DNA from: an uncultured Prevotella sp.
GTDB lineage: Bacteria; Bacteroidota; Bacteroidia; Bacteroidales; Bacteroidaceae
Length of the DNA: 22,915 bases
Assembly (NCBI GenBank): GCA_905234355.1
Contig: CAJOHP010000008.1
Coordinates: 1-22,915, forward strand
Direction of reading: 5' to 3'
Both the position numbers and the translations under genes were made by a program. How positions within the stretch are numbered: the stretch's first letter is position 1; every line of letters starts with the position of its first letter. This document shows positions 6,157-15,700 of the stretch, one piece after another. A model generated the notes under the pieces. That model was given only the letters and a program-made list of their open reading frames with translations. It was not told where the DNA came from and ran no database searches.

Positions 6157-8007
6157 TTACTTGCTGATAAACTTCTTGCCGTTCTGGATGTAGAGGCCCT
6201 TCTTGGCCTTGGTCACACGCTTTCCGGTGAGGCTATAGACGGCACCGTTCTGTGCTGTGGCAGCCTTGACGCTCTGCACGCTGAATGGCAACTCTACCTC
6301 GCCCTGCTTGATGATGATAGGAGCGCTGAGGGCACCCTTCAGCGAAGTGATGTGCACATAGGCGTAGCGACCGTCGACACCCTCGGGCAGAGGATCGACC
6401 TCGAAGCCGATGAAGGTGTAGGGATTCACGTTATCGCCAGCCATGGAAGCCTGACGCTGCGACTCGTCGTAGTAGAACTCGCTGATCCAGTCGGGCAGGT
6501 CCTCGATGAAGTAGTTCTCGCTCTCTTCCTCGTCGAGCCAGTCGAGGAAGGTCTCCACGATGGCTACGGTGTTCTCGTCGTCGCTGGCGGGAGTGATCTC
6601 AAATGTGTTGCCACCCTCAGCAGGCACGGTAATGACGTTGACACCTTCATACACGGTACCGTCGTTGCCGTGGAGTGTCTCATAAACCTTGACACAGTCG
6701 AACATGGCGTTGAACTGCGGAGTGAGCGTCACGTTGCGGTAGTAGCGATAGCCGGGAGCGGGCTGGCCATTGGCATCGACCATCATCAGACCAGTAGCCA
6801 CGTCGGAGTACATGTCGTCGACTTCCTCATCGCGCTCGTCGGCAGTGATAACCACCTGGTTGCCCTCGTCGGCAAAGCCAGTGACGACGATGCAGAAAGC
6901 CTGGTCGAGGATGAAGGGCTCCACGACATCCATGCCGAAGAAGTCCTTGGTGCGGTTGGCAAAGACCATGTTGTAGCCGACTGTCTCACCATTGTTCTCT
7001 ACAGGAGTGATGTCGGCCTGTGTGCAGGTGATCTGCTGCATGAGGCTGTCGCCACGGGTGAGACGGCCCTCTTCGTCCTCCACTACATTATAGAAGCTCA
7101 TCACAATGGGATGATCCTCGGTGATGACCATGGGGGCATCATTCTCCGCATTGGGACGGCCCATCAGCACAACGCTTTCCACATACATGGGCTTGACAGG
7201 CTTCTCGTGATACTGGAAGACACCAGTGATTCGGTAGTTCTCGGTCACGCCATCCTCGTCGAAGTCGATGTCGGCATAGGCATTGGTGCCATAGATATCG
7301 CCGCCGTATCCGCCATTGCCGTCGCCAAAGTAGCTGTAGGCACCTGTGCAGAGCTTTTTGACCATACGCTGCGGACGGCCTGCAGTGGCAAGCACAGCGC
7401 CGTGGTTCTCACCTTTGTCGTCGTTGTTGTCCTCGCCCAAGGTGTAGCTCGTGTCGCCCACGCTGATGGTGGGCACGTAGAAGCTGTTCCATCCGTTGAC
7501 GCTCGTATTGCCATCATTGTCGGCATCGTGGGCTGGGTTGTAGCCCAGACCGCCCCAGGGCAGGTTGTTGTCCTCGTCGACCTCGTCGGACAGGTCATAG
7601 GTATCCTGAGCGGTCTCCAGCGTCCATACGGCTTCTTCGGGTGTGGTGCAGCGGTTGACCAGGAGGTTGTCGTCGACAGGTGCCACGAAGAGGAACCAGC
7701 GGTAGTAGTAACTCCAGTCTTCGGTCCAGCCCAGGAAGTACGAACCGGCAGGACGATCGTAGTACACACCGTTGTCGAGGGTGCGGCGCGATGCCTTCTG
7801 AGCATAGGGCGTAGCTGTAAACACCTTCTTCGAGGCAGGAAGTGCAGTGGCCAGCTTAGCGGCAGTGTTGTCCATCTTAGCCACCTGAGTCTTCTGCATG
7901 GCCACGGGCTTAGCCGTAACCTTAGTCTGCCGGGCGGCAGCATTGTACTGGGCATAGCCTGCAACAGACGATGCCACCATCAGTGAGAGTAAAAATCCTT
8001 TTTTCAT
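6157..8007 (-). CDS. Secreted BACON-like protein with type IX secretion C-terminal tail
   Basis: The 616-residue protein has an N-terminal signal peptide (MKKGFLLSLMVASSVAGYAQ) without a lipobox, so it is not a lipoprotein. The last 27 residues (VYSLTGKRVTKAKKGLYIQN, then GKKFISK) match the type IX secretion sorting tail common in Prevotella, implying passage across the outer membrane and attachment or release at the surface. Residues about 457-575 resemble a BACON domain: a VPAEGG entry, Trp residues after variable loops, an RYAYVHITS strand and a closing IIIKQGE. The large acidic middle (80-450) has no recognised fold. It is the last gene of the SusCD operon, 80 bases after the DUF4302 gene, with no promoter seen between them. 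A surface binding or capture role is inferred. Confidence 0.85.
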   Translation of the reverse strand: MKKGFLLSLMVASSVAGYAQYNAAARQTKVTAKPVAMQKTQVAKMDNTAAKLATALPASKKVFTATPYAQKASRRTLDNGVYYDRPAGSYFLGWTEDWSYYYRWFLFVAPVDDNLLVNRCTTPEEAVWTLETAQDTYDLSDEVDEDNNLPWGGLGYNPAHDADNDGNTSVNGWNSFYVPTISVGDTSYTLGEDNNDDKGENHGAVLATAGRPQRMVKKLCTGAYSYFGDGNGGYGGDIYGTNAYADIDFDEDGVTENYRITGVFQYHEKPVKPMYVESVVLMGRPNAENDAPMVITEDHPIVMSFYNVVEDEEGRLTRGDSLMQQITCTQADITPVENNGETVGYNMVFANRTKDFFGMDVVEPFILDQAFCIVVTGFADEGNQVVITADERDEEVDDMYSDVATGLMMVDANGQPAPGYRYYRNVTLTPQFNAMFDCVKVYETLHGNDGTVYEGVNVITVPAEGGNTFEITPASDDENTVAIVETFLDWLDEEESENYFIEDLPDWISEFYYDESQRQASMAGDNVNPYTFIGFEVDPLPEGVDGRYAYVHITSLKGALSAPIIIKQGEVELPFSVQSVKAATAQNGAVYSLTGKRVTKAKKGLYIQNGKKFISK

Positions 8008-8087
8008 ATTCGTTGGTTTTGATTATAGATGTTTTCTGTCTTGTATCCATTGTCTGGTCTTATCACATTCAGCACAGTTGTCATCAA

Positions 8088-9596
8088 CTATTTCTTCACG
8101 TCGAACCAGATGTCGGCATCGTCCTTGGCCGTGAGTCGCAGGTAGGTGAGGTCGAACTTGCTCTTGACGGTGCTCACAATAAACTCTCGCGAGAGCATTT
8201 GCAGCAGCTTCTGAATGCTCGGCACCACGGTGAGCATGTTGGCCTCGGAGTCGCCGTAGGGCTTCTCGTAGGTGAAGGCCGCGCTATAGGCCATGCCGTT
8301 CTCCTTGGCCACGAGGTCGCGGTACTCAGCCACCTTGGCTCCGCCCTCGGCAATATCGTCGGGTGTGAAAGTCTTCTGCTGCATGATGTCGCCGCCAAAG
8401 AGATAGCCCACCGAGGCCGTCTGTTTGCTCTTGTAGTTGATGTTCCAGCGGAAGAGGCTGTCGCTATTGACATTGTAGCGCAGGTCGATGCCCAGGTAGG
8501 TGAAGACGGCGTTGCCCTTGTTGTCTTTCTGCAGTGCCTCAAACTCGGTGCTGACCTCGTCGACAATGGCACGCACCTTTGCCGACATCGAGTCGGTCTT
8601 CAGACACGTCCACCTGTTTGACGGAAGCGCCTGCACATGCTCACGCAGGAACCAACCGGGACGGTAGCCCTCGATGCGGAAGTTGCTATTGTCCACACCT
8701 ATGAAGGCCTGCTCCAGGCTGTCGTAGCGCATGTCTTGCAGCACGCCGGTCATATCGGTGCGCTCAAACACATCGCGGAAACGCAGGTAGTAGTCGTTGC
8801 CACGCTTGGTGATGAGGAAAGGATTGAAAGCCTGATAGGTAATCTTGTCGGTATGGCGCGGATAGAAGCTGGGCAAGCCCTTGCCGGCCTCCTCGAAGTT
8901 GTAGATACTGTCGGTGCCGAAGCATAGCAGGCTGCCGACAGGGGCCGTCGTGGGGAACATCTTCTTCTGGAAACCAAGCACATCGTCGAGATAAGCGGTA
9001 TAGTCCACGCCTGGCTCGATGGGGGTGAGCAGGTTGTAGGTGCCGCGCTTCTTGCCCTTGAGCATCATGTAGCTGGCATCCTCGGGGGCATCGACGATGA
9101 TGAACTCATAGTCGCCGCCAAAGCCCTCGCCTGTCTCGTCGAGCGTATTCTCCTTGTTGTTCACGGGGTCGGAGTCGTCGGTCTTGGCAATGTCCTCGGG
9201 GTCGGAGAACATGTGCATGCACTCGTTGTAGGTGTTGAATGTGAGCACGGGGCCATTGTCGGCGATGATTTCCCATGCCGAGCTGTCCACCTTGAAGGCG
9301 TTGTCGGTAAACTCATTGAGCATGGCCACACGCACCTTCCTGTCTTTGTCGAAGTCCATGAGCAGGAGGTAGCCGCAGCCCTGCGGCCACTGGTCCTGAT
9401 AGGTGGGGTAATACTGCATGGCCCATCCGTTGGGCTGTGCCTCCAGTCGTGCCGAGTAGATGGCGCTGGTCTGGTTGAGGCGCTCAGCAGCCGAGGCATT
9501 GAAGAGGTCGTCTTCTTCGCCTGTGCAGGCAGTGAAGGTGGCGGTGGCTGCTGCTGCCAGCAGCAAGCAAGATATCTTATTCATGTTCAGCATCAT
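8088..9596 (-). CDS. DUF4302-type surface lipoprotein
   Basis: The 502-residue protein begins with a lipoprotein signal whose lipobox is FTAC (Cys24 from the first Met). The acidic stretch TGEEDDLF follows, typical of surface export. Residues about 33-220 fit the DUF4302 family: SAAERLNQ, the PNGWAMQYYP motif, a GYLLLMDFD strand, GPVLTFNTYNECMHMFSDP and GGDYEFIIV leading to LKGKKRGTYNLL. Translation may begin at the fifth codon (position 9584), which gives a tighter MNKISCLLL signal peptide; both starts are compatible. The gene starts 12 bases after the metallopeptidase stop. The family accompanies SusCD pairs with metallopeptidase lipoproteins and probably forms an extra surface subunit around the transporter. 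No enzymatic residues are evident. Confidence 0.85.
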   Translation of the reverse strand: MMLNMNKISCLLLAAAATATFTACTGEEDDLFNASAAERLNQTSAIYSARLEAQPNGWAMQYYPTYQDQWPQGCGYLLLMDFDKDRKVRVAMLNEFTDNAFKVDSSAWEIIADNGPVLTFNTYNECMHMFSDPEDIAKTDDSDPVNNKENTLDETGEGFGGDYEFIIVDAPEDASYMMLKGKKRGTYNLLTPIEPGVDYTAYLDDVLGFQKKMFPTTAPVGSLLCFGTDSIYNFEEAGKGLPSFYPRHTDKITYQAFNPFLITKRGNDYYLRFRDVFERTDMTGVLQDMRYDSLEQAFIGVDNSNFRIEGYRPGWFLREHVQALPSNRWTCLKTDSMSAKVRAIVDEVSTEFEALQKDNKGNAVFTYLGIDLRYNVNSDSLFRWNINYKSKQTASVGYLFGGDIMQQKTFTPDDIAEGGAKVAEYRDLVAKENGMAYSAAFTYEKPYGDSEANMLTVVPSIQKLLQMLSREFIVSTVKSKFDLTYLRLTAKDDADIWFDVKK

Positions 9597-9608
9597 TATA
9601 ATAGTTTT

Positions 9609-10886
9609 TTACTTTTTCTGTAGCACTTCGTATGCCTTCACCTGCTGGCGCAGCTCATCGATGAGAGTATGACCGTCGGCATCGGGATAGGTCAGCCGGT
9701 TGATGTATCCTCCCCAGGCATTAAAGACGAAGTTGCCGTCGGCATCGGTGACAAACTGTCGCTGCTGCACCTCTTTGCGCAACTCGTCGAGGTCTATCTT
9801 CCAATTGTCCATGAGCCACGTGCGCACCAGACGGAGTTTGTCGAGTATGACCTGCTGTCCGTCCACATTGTCGCCGTTGACGGTGATGGTGAAGTTGCCG
9901 TTGTCATCGAGGATGACGTAGCCCTCGGGCGTGCGGGGCACCACCTTGCGCACGCATTTCGTCTCACCACTGTTGGTGGAGCGCAGATAGCCGATGGTGT
10001 CCATATCGACCTGGTCGGGGCGCAGGCGAGGCTTGAGCTGCTTGCCGTTCTCGTCATAACGATAGAAGAGCGAGTCGTAGCGGGTGTTGGTCATGTCGAC
10101 CTCCTCCCAGTCGAAGTGGGCGGTGGCGAGCAGACGGTCCCAGTCTTTCTGGTTGTAGGTGATGTAGCAGGAGAGCACCTCCACCCAGTCCTCGCCCTGA
10201 CTCGACGAGGCATAGGGTGTGACAAAGCCCAATCCGGCCTGTATAGAGTCGTTTTTGTCACCCCATCCCACGTTGTCGTAGAGTCCCTGCGAAAGCGTGT
10301 TGAAGGCTTGCGGACGCAGGTGTGTCTGGTCAAGGATGTGCCCGAACTCATGGTGCATGGTGTGGAAGAACAGGTCATTGAGCCCCGAAGGATAGCCTTT
10401 GGCGTTGACGCCCTCCATCTTGCCGGGGTCAAGCTCGTTGACCGACATAAGCGTCACCTTCAGTCCGCCCTCGGCCACGCCGCCCTCGCGTGTGCCGTCG
10501 CTGTTGTAGCCAGCCGAGCCGATGACGTGGATGATGCGCGGGCAGTTCTGCTTGAGAAACTCCTCGCCGGCGAGCTTCTTGTAGACGTCTATCCACAGAT
10601 ACTTCACCAGCACGGCCAAGTCTACGCTCTTGTTGTAGCTGGCAGGGATAAGGTTCTTCTGCATGTCGGAGCCCACGTCTTCCATCTTGTAGATAAACTG
10701 CAGATTGTAAGGCTCGAGGAAGTTGCGCTTGACGAAGGTGTCGAGCGGGAAGGTGTAGAGCGAGCGGTCAAGCGGGTAGTCCTTCGTATCGAAGATGGTG
10801 TCCTTCAAGTCGTCTTCCGAACAGGATGCGATGCCAAAGGAACTGATGGCCACCAGCGTGGCTATTAAGATGTGAATTTTCTTCAT
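9609..10886 (-). CDS. Surface lipoprotein zinc metallopeptidase, HEFGH type
   Basis: The 425-residue protein has a lipoprotein signal ending GIASC with the lipid-bearing Cys at residue 22, followed by acidic SEDDLKD (surface export). The zinc site is HEFGHILDQTH at residues 179-189: His179 and His183 are ligands, Glu180 is the base, and His189 sits where metzincins place a third ligand. The usual metzincin Gly is Asp186. A downstream VTPYASSSQGEDWVEVLS block is also typical of the putative zinc-binding metallopeptidase family found in SusCD operons. The likely role is to bind or trim peptides at the mouth of the adjacent SusC/SusD importer, or to act as a structural subunit; activity is unproven. 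It starts 22 bases after the susD-like stop and has an unusual strong SD-like sequence. Confidence 0.88.
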   Translation of the reverse strand: MKKIHILIATLVAISSFGIASCSEDDLKDTIFDTKDYPLDRSLYTFPLDTFVKRNFLEPYNLQFIYKMEDVGSDMQKNLIPASYNKSVDLAVLVKYLWIDVYKKLAGEEFLKQNCPRIIHVIGSAGYNSDGTREGGVAEGGLKVTLMSVNELDPGKMEGVNAKGYPSGLNDLFFHTMHHEFGHILDQTHLRPQAFNTLSQGLYDNVGWGDKNDSIQAGLGFVTPYASSSQGEDWVEVLSCYITYNQKDWDRLLATAHFDWEEVDMTNTRYDSLFYRYDENGKQLKPRLRPDQVDMDTIGYLRSTNSGETKCVRKVVPRTPEGYVILDDNGNFTITVNGDNVDGQQVILDKLRLVRTWLMDNWKIDLDELRKEVQQRQFVTDADGNFVFNAWGGYINRLTYPDADGHTLIDELRQQVKAYEVLQKK

Positions 10887-10896
10887 GTGATGTATT

Positions 10897-10903
10897 CCTC
10901 CTT
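10897..10903 (-). promoter_or_regulatory. Shine-Dalgarno-like AAGGAGG before the metallopeptidase
   Basis: On the minus strand AAGGAGG stands 10 bases before the ATG at 10886. I saw no comparable site before the other operon genes, as is usual in Bacteroidetes. It supports this start codon and may raise translation of this cistron. Confidence 0.5.
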
Positions 10904-10908
10904 ATACT

Positions 10909-12657
10909 TTAGTTGTTTCCGAAAATGCTCTGGAAGGTAGCCGATGTTGAAGTGCTGATGGAGTCGACCGTGAGTGGTCTGGAGGGCTGCATGCCCACGG
11001 CGAGGGCATCCTGCGGCACTTCGAGTGCACGGCGCGGGTCGTTCCATGTCATGGTGTACTTGATGTTGTCGGGACCATACTCGTGGGTCCACTCTATGCC
11101 CCAACGCTTGAGGTCGAAGAAGCGCTTGCCTGTGAAGTTGGTCTCAAAGCGGCGGAAGTAGTTCACACAGTTCATGTAGGGCACAGCGTCGGCTGGCACC
11201 ACGAAGGAGCTGCTCACGTGCTTGGTGAAGTCCCAGTTGTCGAAGCAGTTGTAGTTGGGGGTGCTGCCCGTGGGGATAGCACGGCTGAACCAGCTCTGTA
11301 TGACGTCGTCGGTGAGCGACTTGGAGTTGCCGTTGGACTCGAAGGTGACGCGATTGCTCATAGAGAAGTTCATCAGGCTCTTCTGATAGGTGCACAGGTC
11401 TAAAGATGCGCTGTCGAGGCGATTGGTCATGGCGCGTGCCTCTGCCCGCTCAAGCAGCAGCTCAGCAAACGTAAACTCGCGTCGCACAGTGTGAGCCCAG
11501 CCTATGCCAGCCACCTTGTCGCTGTACTGGAACTGCTCGCCGATCCACCCTGGTGCCCAGCTCTCGTTGCCAGTGCCGAAGAGTCCCATCATGTAGGCAG
11601 CGGGGTTGGCATACCAGCGCCAGATGGGTGAGGGGTGGTAGTAGATGGAACGTGCCACCAGGCCGCCCTGTGCAAAGCGATGGCTGCGGGCATGACGGAA
11701 GATGATGCTGCCCGTGTCGATGAGCATGATGTTGCTGGGGATATAGGGGCTCTGCCAGGCGTTGGCAAAGTCGGACATATACACACAGTCGTCCAAGGGG
11801 GAGAAGTCGAACATCCTGGTGAGCAGCTGCTCGTTGTCGGTGCCCAGCACGGCATTGGCATGTTCCACCACCTTGTCGTATTCGCGGGTGAACAGGTAGA
11901 AGCGTGCAGCAAAGGCATGGGCGGCCTCGGTATTGAAGTGCCATTTAGGCATCTTGTAGTTGATGTCGCTGATGTCCTTGAGTCCCTGCTCAAGATCGGC
12001 GCGTATCTGCTGATAGGTGCTGGTGACGGAACCACGCGAGAAAGTAGTGCCGAAGTCTGTGATGACGCGTGTGACGTAGGGCACGCCCACGTCCTGCAGG
12101 CTGGCGATGCTGTCCTTGTAGGCCTGCGAGAACACGTTGACGAGGATGAAGTGGCTGTAGGCGCGTATGAGCAGTGCCTCGCCCCGTGCGGCGCGCAGCT
12201 TCTCATTGAGCTCAGTGCCGTTGGCCAGCAGGTTGTCGATGGCGCTGAGCACCTCGTTCACCGAGTTGATGCTCGAGTAGTATTCGTTCCAGATGTTGGC
12301 TGGCGTGTCCTCGCTGCTCGACGACTTGACAGCTTCAAAACGGAACATCTCGTCGTCCTGCTTGCCGTAGGAAGAGAGGTTGAAGTGGGTGGGGGTCTGC
12401 TTGGAGTTGAGCGGTGCAGGCAGGTGCACGGAGTTCTGGTCCATGATGTTGTCACTGGTGATTTCGCACACCCATCCGTAATTGGCATCGGGATAGCATG
12501 TAGTGAGCATCGAGATGATGTTGTCTACCGACCCTATGTTGGTGCGCTCGTCGGGCTCTTTGTCAAGGAAGCTGTCGGTGCAGGCAGGCAGGATGAGCAT
12601 GGAGAGCGCTCCCAGCCCGGCAGCCGCCACCTTATTATATATATTGTTAATCTTCAT
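10909..12657 (-). CDS. SusD/RagB-family nutrient-binding lipoprotein
   Basis: The 582-residue lipoprotein (lipobox LPAC, Cys26, then TDSFLDKEPDE) is the lid subunit of a SusCD importer. It binds substrate at the cell surface and closes over the SusC barrel. Family features are the DSFLDKEPDERTN opening, the long helical TPR-like segments (IWNEYYSSINSVNEVLSAIDNLL, then LNEKLRAARGEALLIRAYSHFILVNVF), and the C-terminal RRFETNFTGKRFFDLKRWGIEW block that positions the last SusD helices. It is paired directly with the SusC-like gene, 44 bases upstream. The substrate cannot be read from sequence. The metallopeptidase and DUF4302 partners, and the lack of glycoside hydrolases in the operon, favour peptides or protein-derived material over glycans. 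Confidence 0.93.
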   Translation of the reverse strand: MKINNIYNKVAAAGLGALSMLILPACTDSFLDKEPDERTNIGSVDNIISMLTTCYPDANYGWVCEITSDNIMDQNSVHLPAPLNSKQTPTHFNLSSYGKQDDEMFRFEAVKSSSSEDTPANIWNEYYSSINSVNEVLSAIDNLLANGTELNEKLRAARGEALLIRAYSHFILVNVFSQAYKDSIASLQDVGVPYVTRVITDFGTTFSRGSVTSTYQQIRADLEQGLKDISDINYKMPKWHFNTEAAHAFAARFYLFTREYDKVVEHANAVLGTDNEQLLTRMFDFSPLDDCVYMSDFANAWQSPYIPSNIMLIDTGSIIFRHARSHRFAQGGLVARSIYYHPSPIWRWYANPAAYMMGLFGTGNESWAPGWIGEQFQYSDKVAGIGWAHTVRREFTFAELLLERAEARAMTNRLDSASLDLCTYQKSLMNFSMSNRVTFESNGNSKSLTDDVIQSWFSRAIPTGSTPNYNCFDNWDFTKHVSSSFVVPADAVPYMNCVNYFRRFETNFTGKRFFDLKRWGIEWTHEYGPDNIKYTMTWNDPRRALEVPQDALAVGMQPSRPLTVDSISTSTSATFQSIFGNN

Positions 12658-12701
12658 AATGGTAATCTTCTTTCTTTAGTTTTCTGTCTTCTGTCAGCGC
12701 G

Positions 12702-15700
12702 TTAGATGCCTAAGCGCAGGGTGAATGTGAACTGCTTGGATAGTGGTGTGGCCACACCGCCGGAGTTGACGAACTCCGGATCCTGTCCGTTGAGCTTCTT
12801 GTCGGCATAGATGAGGAAGAGGTTGGTGGCGTCGAGCTTCACCGAAGCGGTGTTGAGTCCTATCTTGCTGATGAGCTGCGGCTCGAAGTCGTAGGTCAGC
12901 GATATATCCTTCATGCGGATGAAGCCGCCGTCGGCCACGCGTGCCGTAGAGTAGTTGTAGGCATTGTAGGCGTAGCCCAGGTAATTGTCGTTGTAGAGCT
13001 GTCGCACGGAGGCGATGGTGGGAATGTCGGTGACGTGCTCGTCGCCGGGCTGCACCCAGCGGTTCTTAAACTCCTTTGGCATGGCAGCCAGGTCGCTGTA
13101 GCTGGCAGAGAACACGGGGTCAAGACGCAGCTTGTTGCCGAACGAATAGGTGATAAACACGTTCAGTCGCCAGTTCTTGTAGCGGAACATATTGTTCAGG
13201 CCACCAGTGATGGTAGGTTCCGAGGGTCCTTCGTAGACGAGGTGTCCCAGGTTCTCATACTCCTGGAAATAGATGTCGCTGGTGGTCACCACGCCTTTCT
13301 CGTTGACTATCTGCGGAATGCCCTCGTCGTTGAGTCCCTTGAACTGCAGGGAGAAGAGTGCGCGGTGCGGGTAGCCTTCGCGTGCATAGCCGCTGCCGGC
13401 GACAAGGTCGATGACGCGCGACACCGACATGAGCTTGGTGATCTCGGTGTGGTTGTAGGCAAAGGTGAGGTCGGTGTTCCACTGGAAGTCGTTGTTGCGT
13501 ATGTTGGCCGAGGAGATGGTAGCCTCGGCGCCATACGACTTCATGGAAGCCACGTTGGCATACATGCGTCCGTAGAGCTGTGTGTACTGGTAGCCCATGA
13601 GATCGAAGTTGTCGCGCCAGTAGACGTCGCTCACAAGGTTGATGCGGTTCTGCAGGAATCCGAGGTCGAGTCCGATGTTGAACTCGTGCTTCTTCTCGTA
13701 GGTAAGGTTTTCGTTGCCCATGCTCGACTGATAGACTGCGAGCTCCTGCTGGTCTCCCTGCGGGCGCCACACGTTGGTGGAGCGGAAGATGGAGGTAGCA
13801 TTTGAAGCGGCCGTCTGCTCACCCACGAGGGAGTAGCTCAGTCGCAGAGTGGCGTGCGACCACAGTCCGTTGTTGCGCTTCATCATCTTCTGGAAGAAGG
13901 GCTCCTCGTGCGCATTCCACGATGCCGAGATGTTCCATGTGGGCAGCCATCGGCTCTGGCGGCTCTTACCGAGCTGGTTGGAGCCGTCGTAGCGTGCAGT
14001 GAGATTGGCTGAGTAGCGGCCCTTATACGAATAGTTCACGTTGCCGAAGTAAGCCAGTCGGCGGTTGTAGGATCGTGCAAACGATGCCAGGTCGGTGCCT
14101 TCCTCGCGTGCCTGCTTGAAGAAGTCGGGTGTGATGGTGACGATGCGGCTCTGGTCGAAGTTCACGCCATACTGCTGCTGCTCGGCAGCGTCGTAGTCGG
14201 CCTTGTTGGCCTCCATACCAGCCAGTGCGTTGAAGATGTGTGCCTCTTCACCTCCTGCCGACCAGATATGGTTGTAGTTGACCGTGGCGCGGAAGTCGAG
14301 CTGCTCCACCACGTTCTTGTTCTCGATGTATATACCGCCTGCGGGCATCACCGATACGGGGAGAGAGTTGGGTTTGTCGGGGTCGCTGTACAGGTATGGG
14401 TTGCTATACATGATGTTGGGGTTGTCCACACCTGCACGGTAGGCCTCGGCCTGGTTAGAGTTGTTTCTGATGTTGTGCTCGCGCATGGAGCGGTTGATGC
14501 GGTAGCTTCCCAGGATGTTGAAGGCCAGTCCGCGTATGGGTTTCCACTCCAGTTCGCCCTGGAACTTCAGGTCCATGACGTTGATGTCGATATAGTTATT
14601 GTCCAGCTCGTTGAAGATGCTGAATGGCGCATAGTTGCGTGTGTATATCTGGTCGGGGTCGAGCGTTCGGCTGGTGTTTAGCGCGTAGCTGAATGGGTTG
14701 ATGTCGAAGTCACGGCTGACGGTACCCGAAACGACGTCGGTGCTCTGGTTGAGTGTGCCCGGTGCGGTCTGCTTGCGGTAGCTGCCGTTGGTGCGCAGGG
14801 TGGCGGTGAGCGTCTTTGAGAGGTTGTAGGAGGCGTTGATGTTGGCCGTATAGCGCTGCACCTCCGAGTCCTTTGTCCATCCCGGGTCGACCATGGCAGA
14901 GAGCGAGGCATACATGCTCGACTTGTCGGTACCGCTACTCACGCTGATGGAGTGGTTGTGCATGATGTTGTTGTTGAAGAGCAGGTCAAACCAGTCGGTG
15001 TTGCGATACTCGGCCTGCTGCAGATAGCTGTTCATGGCAGCCTGTGTGAAGGGCAGTCCGAACTGTCCGCTGGTAGCATTATACTGGTCCATCAGTCCGT
15101 ACATCTTGCCATAGAGTCCAGCCGACGAGGCGTTGGCCACCTGCGAGAACTCGAGCCACCCCTTGGCAGCCATCTCCTTATAGATACCCATCTGTTCCTG
15201 CGAGTTGGATATATTGTACTGGCTGTAGCTGGGCTTGAGACGATAGGTAAACTCTCCCGTATAGTTGATATTGCTGTGTCCTGCCCTACCCTTCTTGGTG
15301 GTGATGACGACGACGCCCGACATGGCCCTTGCGCCATAGATAGACGTGGCACTACCGTCCTTGAGCACCTGGAACGACTCGATGTCGTCGGCATTGAGTC
15401 CTGCGATAGCATTGGAGATGAGGGTCTCGGCGTCGCCCGACGAGAGGTCGTCGGCACTCACATTGACGGCATCCTCCATGATGACACCGTCGACGACCCA
15501 TAGTGGGCTTGACGAGCCATAAATGGATGTAGCGCCGCGCACGCGAATCTTCGGTGCCGTACCGAAGGTGCTCGACACGTTCTGCACCGACACGCCGGCA
15601 GCGCGTCCCTCGAGTGCTCGGGTCACGTCGGCCACGCCGTCAAGCTTTGTCTGTTCGGCATCAATCTTCGTGGTAGCACCGGTAAACAGGCGCTTGTCCA

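Noticed and set aside
6352..7986. A 544-codon open frame on the plus strand opposite the T9SS-tail gene
   Set aside because: It is the mirror of a GC-rich, Asp/Val-rich gene. The translation is a low-complexity Val/His/Asp-rich string with no domain, signal or promoter.
9669..10868. A 399-codon plus-strand frame opposite the metallopeptidase
   Set aside because: Same antisense mirror effect; the opposite strand has a clear lipoprotein signal and HEFGH motif.
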